Source: Tenggerimyces flavus
Lineage (GTDB): Bacteria; Actinomycetota; Actinomycetes; Propionibacteriales; Actinopolymorphaceae
DNA: 64,000 nt
Direction of reading: 5' to 3'
Assembly (NCBI RefSeq): GCF_016907715.1
Contig: NZ_JAFBCM010000001.1
Location: 2,852,001-2,916,000, forward strand
Both the position numbers and the translations under genes were made by a program. Within the stretch, counting starts at the first letter, position 1; each line of letters opens with the position of its first letter. The notes below the pieces were generated by a model. That model did no database searches. It saw only the letters and a program-made list of their open reading frames with translations, and had not been told where the DNA came from. Positions 7,602-16,164 of the stretch are shown here, piece by piece.

Positions 7602-8729
7602 CTATGCGACGGGGGAAAGTCCGTAGACGCGGCGCGCGTTGTCGCGGCCGATCATCGTCGCGACCCGGATGGCGTCCGCCTCGGCCCACTCGCCGGCGTC
7701 GACGAACTCGCCCAGCACGTGGGTGATCGCGCGCCGCCACAGGTGCGCGCCGAGGTAGTGCAGCTCGGCCGGGCCCCACGCGTCGGAGGAGAACAGCAGC
7801 TTGCCGAACGGTGCCGTCTCCAACGACTCCGCGACGATCGCCGCGGCCCGCGCGCCGGTGTAGTTCACCGCGAGGCCGACGTCGAAGTAGACGTCTCGGT
7901 ACGCGTGCGCCAGGTAGCCCGCTTCGCGGTGGAACGGGTAGCAGTGCAACAGCATCAGCGGCGTGCCGTACGGCTCGGCCAGCTCGATGAACTCCGTCAG
8001 CAGCAGCGGGTTGGCCCGATGCAGCCGCAGGTCCGGGTCGCCGAACCCGACATGGAACTGCAGCGGCAGCCTCCGTTCGACGCCGGCCCAGATGAGGTGC
8101 CGGAGCAGCACAGGATCGCTGACGCGATCGGTCGACCCGCTCGCCAGCCACTCACCCGCCGCGGTCTCGACCTCGCGCAGGGAAGGCTGCTGCGGCTCGA
8201 AGTCGAGGCCCAACCGGTACGCCACGACGGTCTTCGTTCCCACTGCGGAGGCGAGCCGTTCGTCCAACGCCTCGGCGAAGCGCGGCGCGAACTCGGCCGC
8301 CGTACAGCCCGACCCGGCGACCTGCTGGGCCACCGACTCCAGGCGGACGACCTCGTCGGTCGTCGCACCCGACGCGAGGCTCATGCCGTCGAGGTCGAGG
8401 ATTCGGTCGGCCGCGTAGCCGGTCTCCAGCAGGTAGTGCGCGATGCCGGAGGCGTGCAGCAAGCGCCGGTTGACATCGTCCGTACCGAGCTCCCGGCGTG
8501 CCGCGAGGTAGTCCTCGGGTGACACGTGCGGCTCGAGCCCGAGGACGGGAGCGCACCACCGGCGAATCGCGAAGCCCAGTTGAGAGTCGAACGCGCTCAG
8601 CCCATCGGGCAGGGGCCGGTCGGACTCGCTGATCAGCTGCTCGAAGTCGTCCGCCTCGGTCGAGATCGCGCCGTGCACGTGGTGATCGACGAGGTCCAGG
8701 GCTTGAACGGCCTCCGCCAGCTCGCTCAC
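7602..8729 (-). CDS. Amidohydrolase-superfamily protein (amidohydrolase 2-like)
   Basis: 375 aa TIM-barrel metal hydrolase. The N-terminal metal motif is HxH-like (LVDHHVHGA, residues about 12-20). Later motifs are LPLQFHVGFGD (barrel-strand His), MLLHCYPFHREAGYLAHAY and KLLFSSDAWGPAELHYLG (catalytic Asp region). Relatives include uronate isomerase-like and glutamine-synthetase-associated amidohydrolases; the substrate is unknown. The GTG start overlaps the stop of the upstream gene as GTGA, so the pair is translationally coupled. It lies 35 nt upstream of the MgtE_N gene and may share its transcript. Confidence 0.82.
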   Translation of the reverse strand: MSELAEAVQALDLVDHHVHGAISTEADDFEQLISESDRPLPDGLSAFDSQLGFAIRRWCAPVLGLEPHVSPEDYLAARRELGTDDVNRRLLHASGIAHYLLETGYAADRILDLDGMSLASGATTDEVVRLESVAQQVAGSGCTAAEFAPRFAEALDERLASAVGTKTVVAYRLGLDFEPQQPSLREVETAAGEWLASGSTDRVSDPVLLRHLIWAGVERRLPLQFHVGFGDPDLRLHRANPLLLTEFIELAEPYGTPLMLLHCYPFHREAGYLAHAYRDVYFDVGLAVNYTGARAAAIVAESLETAPFGKLLFSSDAWGPAELHYLGAHLWRRAITHVLGEFVDAGEWAEADAIRVATMIGRDNARRVYGLSPVA

Positions 8730-9247
8730 GACAGCTTCGGCCCGCGCGTCGGGCGGCGGTGGAAGACCCACGGCAACTTGCCGCGTGTCGTCGCCGGGCT
8801 GTCCGGTGGCGGCGCGGCCTCGTCGTCGGTCGGCATCTTGCCGGGGTGCTCGAGGACCTCGCCGGTCGGAACGAGGCGGGTGATCGTCGACTCGCTCGCC
8901 CAGCGGTCCGGCAGGTTCGCCGCGTCGGTGGCGTTCAACCGTTCGCTCCGCAACGCCGCGAGCGCGGTGTCCCACTCGGGTGAGCCGGGGGTGAGCTGTT
9001 CCGCGCGCGCCCGCCAGGTGACCAGGCGGGCCTGGCTGTCCTTGGCCCGCGCGGTCACGGTGACCTCGGCAGCCTCGGCGAGGCCGGGAACGGGCTGCTC
9101 GCCACCGCCCGCGACCACGTACGCGACGCCGTCCTGCCAGGCGTGCCACACCGCGCGCGCCCGGTCCAGACCTGCGTAGCGAAGCCACAGCAGGTCCGAC
9201 TTGCGCCCCGCCTCGTCGACGAGCGCGGCCAGCAGCTGCGCGTCCAT
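8726..9247 (-). CDS. Conserved hypothetical protein, possible split-barrel fold
   Basis: 173 aa. I do not recognise a named family with certainty. The N-terminal half (DLLWLRYAGLDRARAVWHAW, then VAYVVAGGGEQPVPGL) has the strand pattern and glycine run seen in actinobacterial proteins related to the PNPOx split barrel. The C-terminal half (RWASESTITRLVPTGEVLEH) is followed by a Pro/Lys-rich tail. No signal peptide or membrane segment is present. It is coupled by a GTGA overlap to the downstream amidohydrolase gene, so the two probably act together. Confidence 0.65.
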   Translation of the reverse strand: MDAQLLAALVDEAGRKSDLLWLRYAGLDRARAVWHAWQDGVAYVVAGGGEQPVPGLAEAAEVTVTARAKDSQARLVTWRARAEQLTPGSPEWDTALAALRSERLNATDAANLPDRWASESTITRLVPTGEVLEHPGKMPTDDEAAPPPDSPATTRGKLPWVFHRRPTRGPKLS

Positions 9248-9287
9248 AGAGACGAGGCTAGGGCATGCCTCTCGCCCCTAGCCCCCT

Positions 9288-9356
9288 CACAAACTGTGGG
9301 GTTCTGGTAGCGACACGCCAGCGTGTCGCTACCAGAACCCCACAGTTTGTGAGGGC
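9288..9356. repeat. Long perfect palindrome
   Basis: Two arms of about 33 bases are exact reverse complements around a 3-base centre (arms begin CCCTCACAAACTGTGG and end CCACAGTTTGTGAGGG). The inner GGGGTTCTGG and CCAGAACCCC blocks match the core of family F2. It lies 3' of the S9 peptidase gene and 5' of the 8726-9247 gene, so it could end transcription of the former. Confidence 0.9.
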
Positions 9357-9374
9357 CCGGGCGAGTGGCATGCG

Positions 9375-11324
9375 CTAGGGAGTGATGTCGATCGGCCGCA
9401 CCCCTGGCGGGGTGAAGCCGAGCACCTGGCCGTAGAACGACAGCTCCGCCTCGGTCGCGGCGATGATCGACTCGGTCTTCCGGAAGCCGTGCTGCTCTCC
9501 CGGAAACATGATCAGCGCGTGCCGGATCCCCAAGTCCCGCAGGGCATCGGCGAACAGCTGCGACTGCTCCTTCGGTACGACCCGGTCCTCCTCGCCCTGC
9601 AGGATCAGCACCGGGCAGGACGTCTTGGCCACGTGGGTGATCGGCGACCGTTCGTCGTAGATCGCGGCGTCCTCGGGCTGCGAGCCGATCAGCCCGTCCA
9701 GGTACCGCGCCTCGAAGTCGTGCGTGGTCGCGGCGAACGAGCGCAGGTCCGCCGGGCCGAACAGGGAGTTCGCCGCGGCGAAAGTTTCGGTCGCCACCGC
9801 GGCGCACAGGGCGGTCCAGCCGCCGGCCGAGCCGCCGCGGATCGTGAGGCGCGCGGGGTCGGCGTCCCCACGTTCGACCAGCGCCTGGGCCGCGGCGACG
9901 CTGTCCTCGACGTCGACGACGCCCCACTGCTTGTTCAGCCGTTCGCGATAGGCGCGCCCGTACCCGGACGAGCCGCCGTAGTTGACGTCGAGCACGCCGA
10001 TGCCCCGGCTGGTCAGGTAGGCGATGCTGAGGTCGTACTTCGCGTGCTGCATCGCGGTCGGACCGCCGTGCACGAACACCGCGTACGGCGGCAGTTCGCC
10101 GTCCGGCGCCTGGAAGTCGGGGTTGCGGGGCGGGTAGATGTGGACGTGCACCTCGCGGCCGCCGGCGGGCCGGAGCGTCGTCGACTCGGCCACCGGGAGG
10201 TACGTGGCGTCCGGCACGACGTCGGCCTCGTACGCCTCTCGCACGACCTCGTGCGCGCCGGTCGCGAGGTCGACGACGATCAGCGACGTGGGCCGGTCCG
10301 GCCGGTAGGCGAGCGCGGCGAACCGGCTGCCCGAGATGTCCACCATGACCTCGAACCCCGAGAACGGCAGGTCGAGGTCGTCGAGCGCACCGGTGGCGGG
10401 GTCGAGGATGCCGATGCGCTGGACGCCGAGCCCGTGGACGGCGGCGATGCGGCCGTCGGGGAGCACGCCGTACGTCCGCATCCCGAGCAGCCACAGCGGC
10501 TGGGCGAACTCCTCCTCGACCGGATGCAACGGCTCGGGGTCGTTGCCAGGCTCGAGCCGGTAGAGGTTCCAGAACCCGGACCGATCGGTCACGACGTAGA
10601 GCTCGTCGTTCGACGCCCATTCCGGCTGATAGACCGCCTCGGCCGGGCCGCCGAGGACGACGTCCCAGCTGTCGACGCGCCCGTTCTCGATCGCGCCGAT
10701 GCGCAGCTCGGTGCCGTCCCAGGGCATGTTCGGGTGGTCCCAGGCCAGCCAGGACAGCTTGGTGCCGTCGGGGGAGACGCGCGGGTTGGAGAGGAAGCGC
10801 GAGCCGCTGACGAGCTCGCGGATGGCGCTCGCGTCGTTCGCCGCGCTTCCGTCGAGGGGAACGGCGACGATGGCGCGCTCGAGGTCGCCGGCGCTGTGGC
10901 GTTCGTGGATGCAGAGGATCTCGGCCTGGTCGGGGCTGAGCTGGAGCTCGGCGAAGCGCAGCTTGGCGCCCGACTCCGGGGTGAGCGGGACGGGATCCTC
11001 GCCCGGGTCCACGCGGTAGAGGCGCTGGTCGGTGAACTCGACGAACGCCAGCGCGCCGTCCGGCAGCGGGACGTACGAGACCCCGCCGTACTCGTGCACG
11101 CGGCTCCGCGCGTTCCACGGCTGGGGGATCAGGTCGACGCGTTCGCCGTCCGCGCGCCGCCTGACGACGACGCTGCGGCCGGACTCGTCGGGGCGCGCTT
11201 CGGTCCACCAGAGCTCGTCGCCGGCGAACGTCGGGAAGCCGAACGCCCGGCCGCCACGGGTGAGGCTGGCCGCCTCGATGGGGGAGATCCACTCGCCGTA
11301 CGGCGCTGTGTTCTGTGCACTCAC
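9375..11324 (-). CDS. S9-family prolyl oligopeptidase-like serine peptidase
   Basis: 649 aa. A beta-propeller N-terminal domain (about 1-390, repeated phrases such as PRVSPDGTKLSWLAWDHPNMPW) is followed by an alpha/beta-hydrolase domain. The catalytic triad is visible: Ser499 in GGSAGG, Asp580 in QGEEDRVVP and His612 in GEQHGF. The family cleaves short peptides, often after proline or as acylaminoacyl-peptidase. No signal peptide is seen, so it is cytoplasmic. The GTG start (VSAQNTAPYGEW) is chosen because homologues begin near this PYG-W-x-SP motif; AAGG lies upstream. It is the only gene between the palindrome at 9288 and the tandem repeats at 11559. Confidence 0.9.
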   Translation of the reverse strand: MSAQNTAPYGEWISPIEAASLTRGGRAFGFPTFAGDELWWTEARPDESGRSVVVRRRADGERVDLIPQPWNARSRVHEYGGVSYVPLPDGALAFVEFTDQRLYRVDPGEDPVPLTPESGAKLRFAELQLSPDQAEILCIHERHSAGDLERAIVAVPLDGSAANDASAIRELVSGSRFLSNPRVSPDGTKLSWLAWDHPNMPWDGTELRIGAIENGRVDSWDVVLGGPAEAVYQPEWASNDELYVVTDRSGFWNLYRLEPGNDPEPLHPVEEEFAQPLWLLGMRTYGVLPDGRIAAVHGLGVQRIGILDPATGALDDLDLPFSGFEVMVDISGSRFAALAYRPDRPTSLIVVDLATGAHEVVREAYEADVVPDATYLPVAESTTLRPAGGREVHVHIYPPRNPDFQAPDGELPPYAVFVHGGPTAMQHAKYDLSIAYLTSRGIGVLDVNYGGSSGYGRAYRERLNKQWGVVDVEDSVAAAQALVERGDADPARLTIRGGSAGGWTALCAAVATETFAAANSLFGPADLRSFAATTHDFEARYLDGLIGSQPEDAAIYDERSPITHVAKTSCPVLILQGEEDRVVPKEQSQLFADALRDLGIRHALIMFPGEQHGFRKTESIIAATEAELSFYGQVLGFTPPGVRPIDITP

Positions 11325-11731
11325 GGGCTCGACCTTATGGCTTCTCGGAGGCGCGAATGGGGCATACCCGGAGGGCTTGGGAGATCTTTGCCCGCCCGCT
11401 TCCGGACAATGCCCGGAAGCGGGCGTCCGGTGAGGTTGTCCGGGCGGATGGACCGCCCTAACGTCGGCGACGTTGCGGAGGGGACAGCGGTCAGGGCTCG
11501 TCGTCTCCGTACACGGATCGGCCCGCAAAGCGCCAGCCCCGCGTCGTCCCCCCCGGCACCGGACTGCTGGCACCTGGCGGGCCGATCATTTCCGTAGCAG
11601 CAGACCCGCGTCGTCGCCACTTCACCGGACCGGACTGCTGGCACTTGGCGGGCCGATCATTTCCGTAGCAGCAGCCCCGCGTCGTCGCCACTTCACCGGA
11701 CCGGACTGCTGGCACTTGGCGGGCCGATCAT
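11325..11731. other. Gap without a gene: hairpin and 71-bp tandem repeats
   Basis: This 407-bp gap lies upstream of the S9 peptidase gene and downstream of the TrmB/LuxR-type regulator. It contains a perfect hairpin (11394-11424) and a 71-bp tandem repeat array (11559-11732). Short frames reading through the repeats are low-complexity and not credible proteins. Confidence 0.75.
11394..11424. terminator. Hairpin between regulator and S9 peptidase gene
   Basis: GCCCGCTTCCGG (11394-11405) and CCGGAAGCGGGC (11413-11424) form a perfect 12-bp stem with a 7-nt loop. Its position, 70 nt before the peptidase start codon, suits either a terminator of upstream transcription or a leader structure. Confidence 0.5.
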
Positions 11732-11732
11732 T
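11559..11732. repeat. 71-bp tandem repeat array, about 2.5 copies
   Basis: Units start at 11559, 11630 and 11701 with CCGGACTGCTGG. The first two full units differ at only a few positions, and the third is cut after about 32 bases exactly at the stop codon of the minus-strand regulator. A degenerate partial unit is visible at about 11518-11558. The unit carries no protein-coding pattern. Confidence 0.9.
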
Positions 11733-12682
11733 TACAGCATTCCGCGGCGGACCGCCTGCATGCCCGCCTGGAAACGCGTGCCGGCGTCGAGCTCGTCCAT
11801 CAGCTGCCGTACGTGGCGGCGCACTGTGCGCGTGTGCACGCCGAGCTGCCGGCCGATCGCCTCGTCGGTGAGGCCGGCTGCCAACAGGGCAAGCAGCTTG
11901 ACCTGCACCTGGCCGCGCTGATGCGGGTCCGCGGAAGGTTCGGCGCGCAGCGGGAGCGAACGACGCCACACCTCCTCGAACAGCGCGACCATCGTGTCCA
12001 GCACCGACGACGCGTGGACGACGATCGCGCTGTCGGCACGTTCCGAACCCTGCAAGGAGATCAGGCCGACGTGCTCGTCGGCGACGAACATCTTCACCGG
12101 GACGTCGGTCGTCACGCGGGCCTGTTCGCCGGCCTCGACCATCTCCAGCGCCGCGTCGAGGTGCCCCGGCAGCTCGAGCCCGACCCGGTCGTAGATCACC
12201 CGGTACTCGATGCCCTGCGCGAGCAGCTCGCGTTCGACGTTGTTCGGCCCGTACCCCAAGTACGGCGGGCGATCGAATGCGCGGACCTGGCGCCGCGCGC
12301 TGCGCTGCAGCTCGAGCCAGCGTTGCGACGTCGCGTCGGCGGTCGTGACGATCTCGACGACCTCCTCGGGCCCGGTGGCAGGGCGCGCGCCGCGATGCCG
12401 TTCGCCAAGATGTCCCGCGGTGACTCGGGCGCGTTGCAGCTCCTCCTCACGCGAGCGGATCAACACCTCCAGCGCCACATCCGGCGCGGCCGCGGCGTAG
12501 CGCCTCGGCAGTCCGGGCAGCAGCGAGACCAACCCCTTGCTCTCCAAGGTGGCGAGGGTCTTTCGTACGCGAGCACGTGGTAGTCCGAGGTCGAGCAAAT
12601 CGTCCGCACTGGCACGCGGTCGATCCACCAACGTGGTGTAGATCAGCTCTTCGTCGGGTGTCAGGCCAACACTTTCCAGCAA
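11732..12682 (-). CDS. TrmB-like/LuxR-type helix-turn-helix transcriptional regulator
   Basis: 316 aa. Residues about 1-75 form a TrmB-like winged helix (LTPDEELIYTTLVDRPRASADDLLDLG, then VRKTLATLESKGLVSLLPG). The middle (about 105-235) resembles the phospholipase D-like effector domain of TrmB proteins. The C-terminus carries a GerE/LuxR helix-turn-helix (LLALLAAGLTDEAIGRQLGV then HTRTVRRHVRQLMDEL). This architecture is common in actinobacteria, where it usually regulates nearby genes in response to an unknown signal. Its stop codon lies at the edge of the tandem repeats. An inverted repeat upstream (12769-12785) could be its operator. Confidence 0.88.
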   Translation of the reverse strand: MLESVGLTPDEELIYTTLVDRPRASADDLLDLGLPRARVRKTLATLESKGLVSLLPGLPRRYAAAAPDVALEVLIRSREEELQRARVTAGHLGERHRGARPATGPEEVVEIVTTADATSQRWLELQRSARRQVRAFDRPPYLGYGPNNVERELLAQGIEYRVIYDRVGLELPGHLDAALEMVEAGEQARVTTDVPVKMFVADEHVGLISLQGSERADSAIVVHASSVLDTMVALFEEVWRRSLPLRAEPSADPHQRGQVQVKLLALLAAGLTDEAIGRQLGVHTRTVRRHVRQLMDELDAGTRFQAGMQAVRRGML

Positions 12683-12768
12683 GGAACGTCCCCCTACATC
12701 AACATTTCGCTGGCCAGCGTAAGCAGGGAGAGCAGTCAGTAAATGCGGAAGCGCGGAATTGGGGTGGC

Positions 12769-12785
12769 GTCAACCTGGAGTTGAC
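12769..12785. promoter_or_regulatory. Inverted repeat upstream of the TrmB/LuxR-type regulator
   Basis: GTCAAC-ctgga-GTTGAC, about 87 nt upstream of the regulator start. The size and symmetry suit a dimeric repressor site; assignment to this regulator is inference. Confidence 0.4.
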
Positions 12786-12788
12786 GAC

Positions 12789-12811
12789 GGCGGTTCCTGG
12801 GCAAACCGCCC
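12789..12811 (-). terminator. Hairpin downstream of the YtcJ-like amidohydrolase
   Basis: GGCGGTT and AACCGCC pair around a short loop, starting 9 nt past the amidohydrolase stop codon on the minus strand. Confidence 0.5.
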
Positions 12812-12819
12812 GTATGGCC

Positions 12820-14283
12820 CTACCCGGTGGGGTTGCCGTGCGTCCAGCGGCCGGCCAGCAGCGTGCCGAAGACCTCGATCTTGCGGAGATCTTCCGGAAC
12901 AAGGTCGGCCGGATCGTCGTCGAGAATCATGACATCGGCGGGTTGTCCGATCTCGAGCTCGCGGCGGCCGCGGCTCGCCGCGGCGAGTGCGTCCGGAAGT
13001 TCCAGCGCTTGTTCCGGATGCCAGGCCGGCCGGTCGTCATCCGTCCGTGTGATCGCGGACGCGATGCCGTCCCACGGGTCGAGCGGCGCGACCGGAGCAT
13101 CCGAGCCGAGCTCGAGAGTCGCACCGGCGCGGAGCAGGTCGGCGTACGGGAACGCGCGCTCCGTCCGTCCCGCCCAGTACTTGTCGGCGACGTCGCGGTC
13201 GTCCGGCGCGTGCGCGGGCTGGACACCCACGGCGAGTCCGGGTCGGGCGAACCGGTGTACGTCGGACACATCGACCAGCTGCGCGTGCTCGATCCGGCCC
13301 GTGCAGCCGACCTGCTCGAACGCGTCGAGAGCGATCCGGTTGGCGAGATCGCCGATCGCGTGGACCGCGGGCTGCAGCCCGTTCTCGACGGCGCGCCTCA
13401 TGCTCGTGACCAGTTCGTCGGGCGGGAGTTCGAGCAGACCGTTCGCCGCGTCGCCTTCGAGGCCGGGGTAGGGGCGTGCGCAGTACGCCGTTCGGGTGTT
13501 GAGCGAGCCGTCGACGAACAGCTTCAGCGGGCCGACCTCGAGCAGGTCGTGCAGGCGGTCGCCCGTACGGTGACCTGCGGCGATGGCGTGCTCGAGCCAG
13601 GCGGGGTAGACGGTGGCCTGGATCCGTACGTCGATCCGGTGCTGGGCGAGGCGGCGCGGCCAGTCGGTGAGGTTGTCGGCGAACTCGAAGTCGATGATCC
13701 CGGCGACGCCGCGGGCCGCGGCCGCGGTGGCGGCCTCGGCGACCCACTGGTCGAGTGTCTCGACCGGTGCCTGGGGGAGGGCGGCGACGGCGCGGAGGCA
13801 GTCCTGTTCGCGAAGGATGCCGGTTTCATGCTCGTTCGCACCGACGACCTCGAGCGCGGCCGGGCTCAACCAGACGGTATGCAGGTCGTTGCTGAGCAGG
13901 GCGATCGGGCGGTCCGGGAGCGCGGCCTGGAGCAGGTCCTGGTGCGGCTGGTCGGGCCAGATTCCGTCCCGAAAACCGAATCCGCTGATGATCTCGCCGC
14001 CGGCCCGCCCATCGACGGCGGCGAGTACGAGGGCGACCGCATCCGCAGCTGAACGCGCTTTCGTGAGATCGATCCGCCGTCGGCTCGTTGCCCACTGCAC
14101 GAGATGGGCGTGCGCATCCCACATCGCGGGTAGTACGGTCCGCCCTTCCAGGTCTACCGTCGTAGCGTCGCGCGGTACGTCGGTGGATTTGGCGGGGGTG
14201 ATCGCGGTGACCAGTCCATGGTCGATGGTGAGATCGGCGGTCTGGCCGCGGCTGCCGAGCCGCGCTTGACGAAGGACGAGCAC
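12820..14283 (-). CDS. YtcJ-like amidohydrolase family protein
   Basis: 487 aa, typical for the COG1574 group of metal-dependent amidohydrolases. The metal-binding DAHAHLVQW lies at about 60-68 after GRTVLPAMWD. Other group motifs are ISGFGFRDGIWP, KLFVDGSLNTRTAY (carboxylated-lysine region), PAVHAIGDLANRIALDAFEQ, RIEHAQLVD and LGSDAPVAPLDPW. The protein is cytoplasmic; the substrate is unknown, although distant relatives hydrolyse formamides. The GTG start is chosen because GGGAG lies 8 nt upstream; an upstream in-frame start would add 13 residues. It is divergent from the M14-like peptidase gene. Confidence 0.87.
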   Translation of the reverse strand: MLVLRQARLGSRGQTADLTIDHGLVTAITPAKSTDVPRDATTVDLEGRTVLPAMWDAHAHLVQWATSRRRIDLTKARSAADAVALVLAAVDGRAGGEIISGFGFRDGIWPDQPHQDLLQAALPDRPIALLSNDLHTVWLSPAALEVVGANEHETGILREQDCLRAVAALPQAPVETLDQWVAEAATAAAARGVAGIIDFEFADNLTDWPRRLAQHRIDVRIQATVYPAWLEHAIAAGHRTGDRLHDLLEVGPLKLFVDGSLNTRTAYCARPYPGLEGDAANGLLELPPDELVTSMRRAVENGLQPAVHAIGDLANRIALDAFEQVGCTGRIEHAQLVDVSDVHRFARPGLAVGVQPAHAPDDRDVADKYWAGRTERAFPYADLLRAGATLELGSDAPVAPLDPWDGIASAITRTDDDRPAWHPEQALELPDALAAASRGRRELEIGQPADVMILDDDPADLVPEDLRKIEVFGTLLAGRWTHGNPTG

Positions 14284-14523
14284 GCTGCATTCTCCCGATC
14301 GAGCTGTTTCGGTGGAAGACACACGGAGAGGCGACCACGTGGAGCGTTCAGGTGGTTACCGGGACGGACTGGGTCTTTTCACCGTCCGTGATGTGAGAGT
14401 CGCCGTCCGCTTGGTGACGCGGCCCATGTCCATCCGCCGGAACGGCAGGCAAGATGCCAGGGGGCGCGTGTGGGACACGCCGGGGTTGGCCGCGAGGCCG
14501 CGTTATCAGGGAGGACACCACCA

Positions 14524-15888
14524 ATGCTCGACCCGATGCTCGTTGACGAACTCGAGAGCGTTCCGGCAATGGACGGATTTGCCGGCGTCGACGAGCTGGT
14601 GGCCACGACCCAGCGCCTGGCGGCTGAGTACTCCGACGTAGCTCGGCTGCGGCGGATCGGGACCTCGCGGCTCGGTGAGCCGTTGGTCTGTCTGACCGTG
14701 GGGAGCGGCGAGCACCATGCGGTGGTCTTCGGCATGCCGCACCCGAACGAGCCGATCGGCGGGCTGACCGCCGTTCATCTGGCTCGGCGGATCTGTGCGG
14801 ACCCGGCGTTGCGTGAACGCTTGGGGTACACCTGGCACATCGTGCCGTGCATCGACCCGGACGGGACACGGCTGAACGAGGGGTGGTTCGAGGGGCCGTT
14901 CACGCGGACGTTGTACGCGCGGAACTTCTACCGCCCGGCGGCCTCGGAGCAGGTGGAGTGGACGTTCCCGTTCGCGTACAAACGCGCGTACTTCGACCAG
15001 GTGCTCCCGGAGACGTTGGCGCTGATGCGGCTGATCGACGACACGCGGCCGACGTTCATGTGCTCGCTGCACAACGGCGAGGTGGGCGGCGTGTACTACT
15101 ACCTGTCACGGCCGGAGCCGTCGCTTTACCCTGTGCTGCAAGGGATTCCGGCGCATCTGGGGTTGCCGTTGGACACCGGGGAACCGGAGGCGCCGTTCAT
15201 CCGGCGGCTGGACACGGCGATCTACCAGACGGCCTCGACGGAGGAGGCGTACGACTACGCCGAGTCCGCCGGGGTCGATCCGCTCCACGAGGTCGCGGGG
15301 GACTCGTCGGGGGCTTACGCGTCGCGGTACGGGACGCTGACGTTGGTGTCGGAGCTGCCGTACTTGGCGGACAAGAACGCGGGGGACCAGCGGCCGGCGA
15401 AGATCGGCTACGGGGATCTGTTGCGGACCCAGGCTCTGGGCCTGCGGGAGTTGGCGTGGTTGCTGACGGACACGTTGGAACACGTTTCCGATGACATGGT
15501 GACGGATTCGCCGTTCCTGCGGGCGACTCGCTACTTCGCGCCGATGTGCGCATCCCTGCCCGAGATGAACGAACGCCGCGCCGCCGTGGCCGAGGCCTCG
15601 CGCCCGGCGACCGTGGCGGAGCAGCACTCGTGCGAGGACCTGGTGCACATGTTCCGCCTGCGCTACGGCGGCATGCTGCTGCGAGCACTGGACGGCGAGG
15701 TGGCGATCGGCAACGGCACCCCCGCGATCCGCTTCCGCCGGGCAGCGTTGTCGGAGACGTTCCAGGCCTGGTGCGACGAAGCGGAGGAGGCATCGTCGGC
15801 CGAGACGATCCCGATCAAGAAGCTCGTCGGCACCCAGTACGCCGCCATCCTCGCCGTCGCCTCCCACGCCTCGACCCGTCGCAAGTAG
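14524..15888 (+). CDS. M14-family zinc carboxypeptidase-like protein
   Basis: 454 aa. The M14 zinc motif HxxE is present (GMPHPNEPIGG, about residues 75-85). It is followed by the IVPCIDPDGTRLNEGWF segment and by SLHNGEVGGVYYYLS, which supplies the third zinc histidine. The catalytic glutamate is probably in TLTLVSELPYL. No signal peptide is seen, so the enzyme is probably cytoplasmic, acting on small peptides or amidated metabolites. The ATG is preceded by GGGAGGA. It is divergent from a YtcJ-like amidohydrolase; the two hydrolases may serve one catabolic route, which is inference. Confidence 0.82.
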   Translation: MLDPMLVDELESVPAMDGFAGVDELVATTQRLAAEYSDVARLRRIGTSRLGEPLVCLTVGSGEHHAVVFGMPHPNEPIGGLTAVHLARRICADPALRERLGYTWHIVPCIDPDGTRLNEGWFEGPFTRTLYARNFYRPAASEQVEWTFPFAYKRAYFDQVLPETLALMRLIDDTRPTFMCSLHNGEVGGVYYYLSRPEPSLYPVLQGIPAHLGLPLDTGEPEAPFIRRLDTAIYQTASTEEAYDYAESAGVDPLHEVAGDSSGAYASRYGTLTLVSELPYLADKNAGDQRPAKIGYGDLLRTQALGLRELAWLLTDTLEHVSDDMVTDSPFLRATRYFAPMCASLPEMNERRAAVAEASRPATVAEQHSCEDLVHMFRLRYGGMLLRALDGEVAIGNGTPAIRFRRAALSETFQAWCDEAEEASSAETIPIKKLVGTQYAAILAVASHASTRRK

Positions 15889-15892
15889 CCCC

Positions 15893-15972
15893 CGCGCGAC
15901 TTCGCCCACCAAAGGGGCGTTCCCGACCCACCTCGTTGGTCCTCAGAACGCCTCCTCATGGGCAAAGTCGCG
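15893..15972. repeat. Palindromic element family F2, diverged copy 3
   Basis: Outer arms CGCGACTTcGCCCA and TGGGCaAAGTCGCG enclose inner arms close to AGGGGCGTT and AACGCCTCCT. It starts 5 nt after the M14-like gene stop codon. Confidence 0.75.
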
Positions 15973-16037
15973 ATGCGAGACGCCCCCTGCCACCCGTCGG
16001 CGCCCCGCGCTCGGAGCTGGGCCTGTCCACAGCCGAT

Positions 16038-16113
16038 GCGACTTCACCCATCGAAGTGGGGTTTCGAAGGCTCCTGCCACGTTGCAGAACCCCGGTCGGG
16101 TGGGTGAAGTCGC
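16038..16113. repeat. Palindromic element family F2, diverged copy 4
   Basis: Outer arms GCGACTTCACCCA (16038-16050) and TGGGTGAAGTCGC (16101-16113) are perfect complements. The inner GGGGTT and AACCCC, and the loop text TGCCACGTTGCAGAACCCC, match copies 1 and 2. It lies between the M14-like gene and the ArsR promoter. Confidence 0.8.
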
Positions 16114-16127
16114 ACCAGCTGTGAGTA

Positions 16128-16159
16128 TTGACAGGTCAGTAGTGTAAGTGCAGACTTAC
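16128..16159 (+). promoter_or_regulatory. Promoter and operator of the ArsR-AHSA1 operon
   Basis: A TTGACA -35 hexamer lies at 16128-16133, with a poor -10 region about 17 bp later. The inverted repeat GTAAGT-gcag-ACTTAC (16144-16159) overlaps the predicted -10 region and ends 5 nt before the GTG start. This is a classic position for autorepression by an ArsR dimer. Confidence 0.6.
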
Positions 16160-16164
16160 CGTTC

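Noticed and set aside
11559..11732. CRISPR array
   Set aside because: Units are directly adjacent 71-bp tandem copies without variable spacers, and no cas genes are present.
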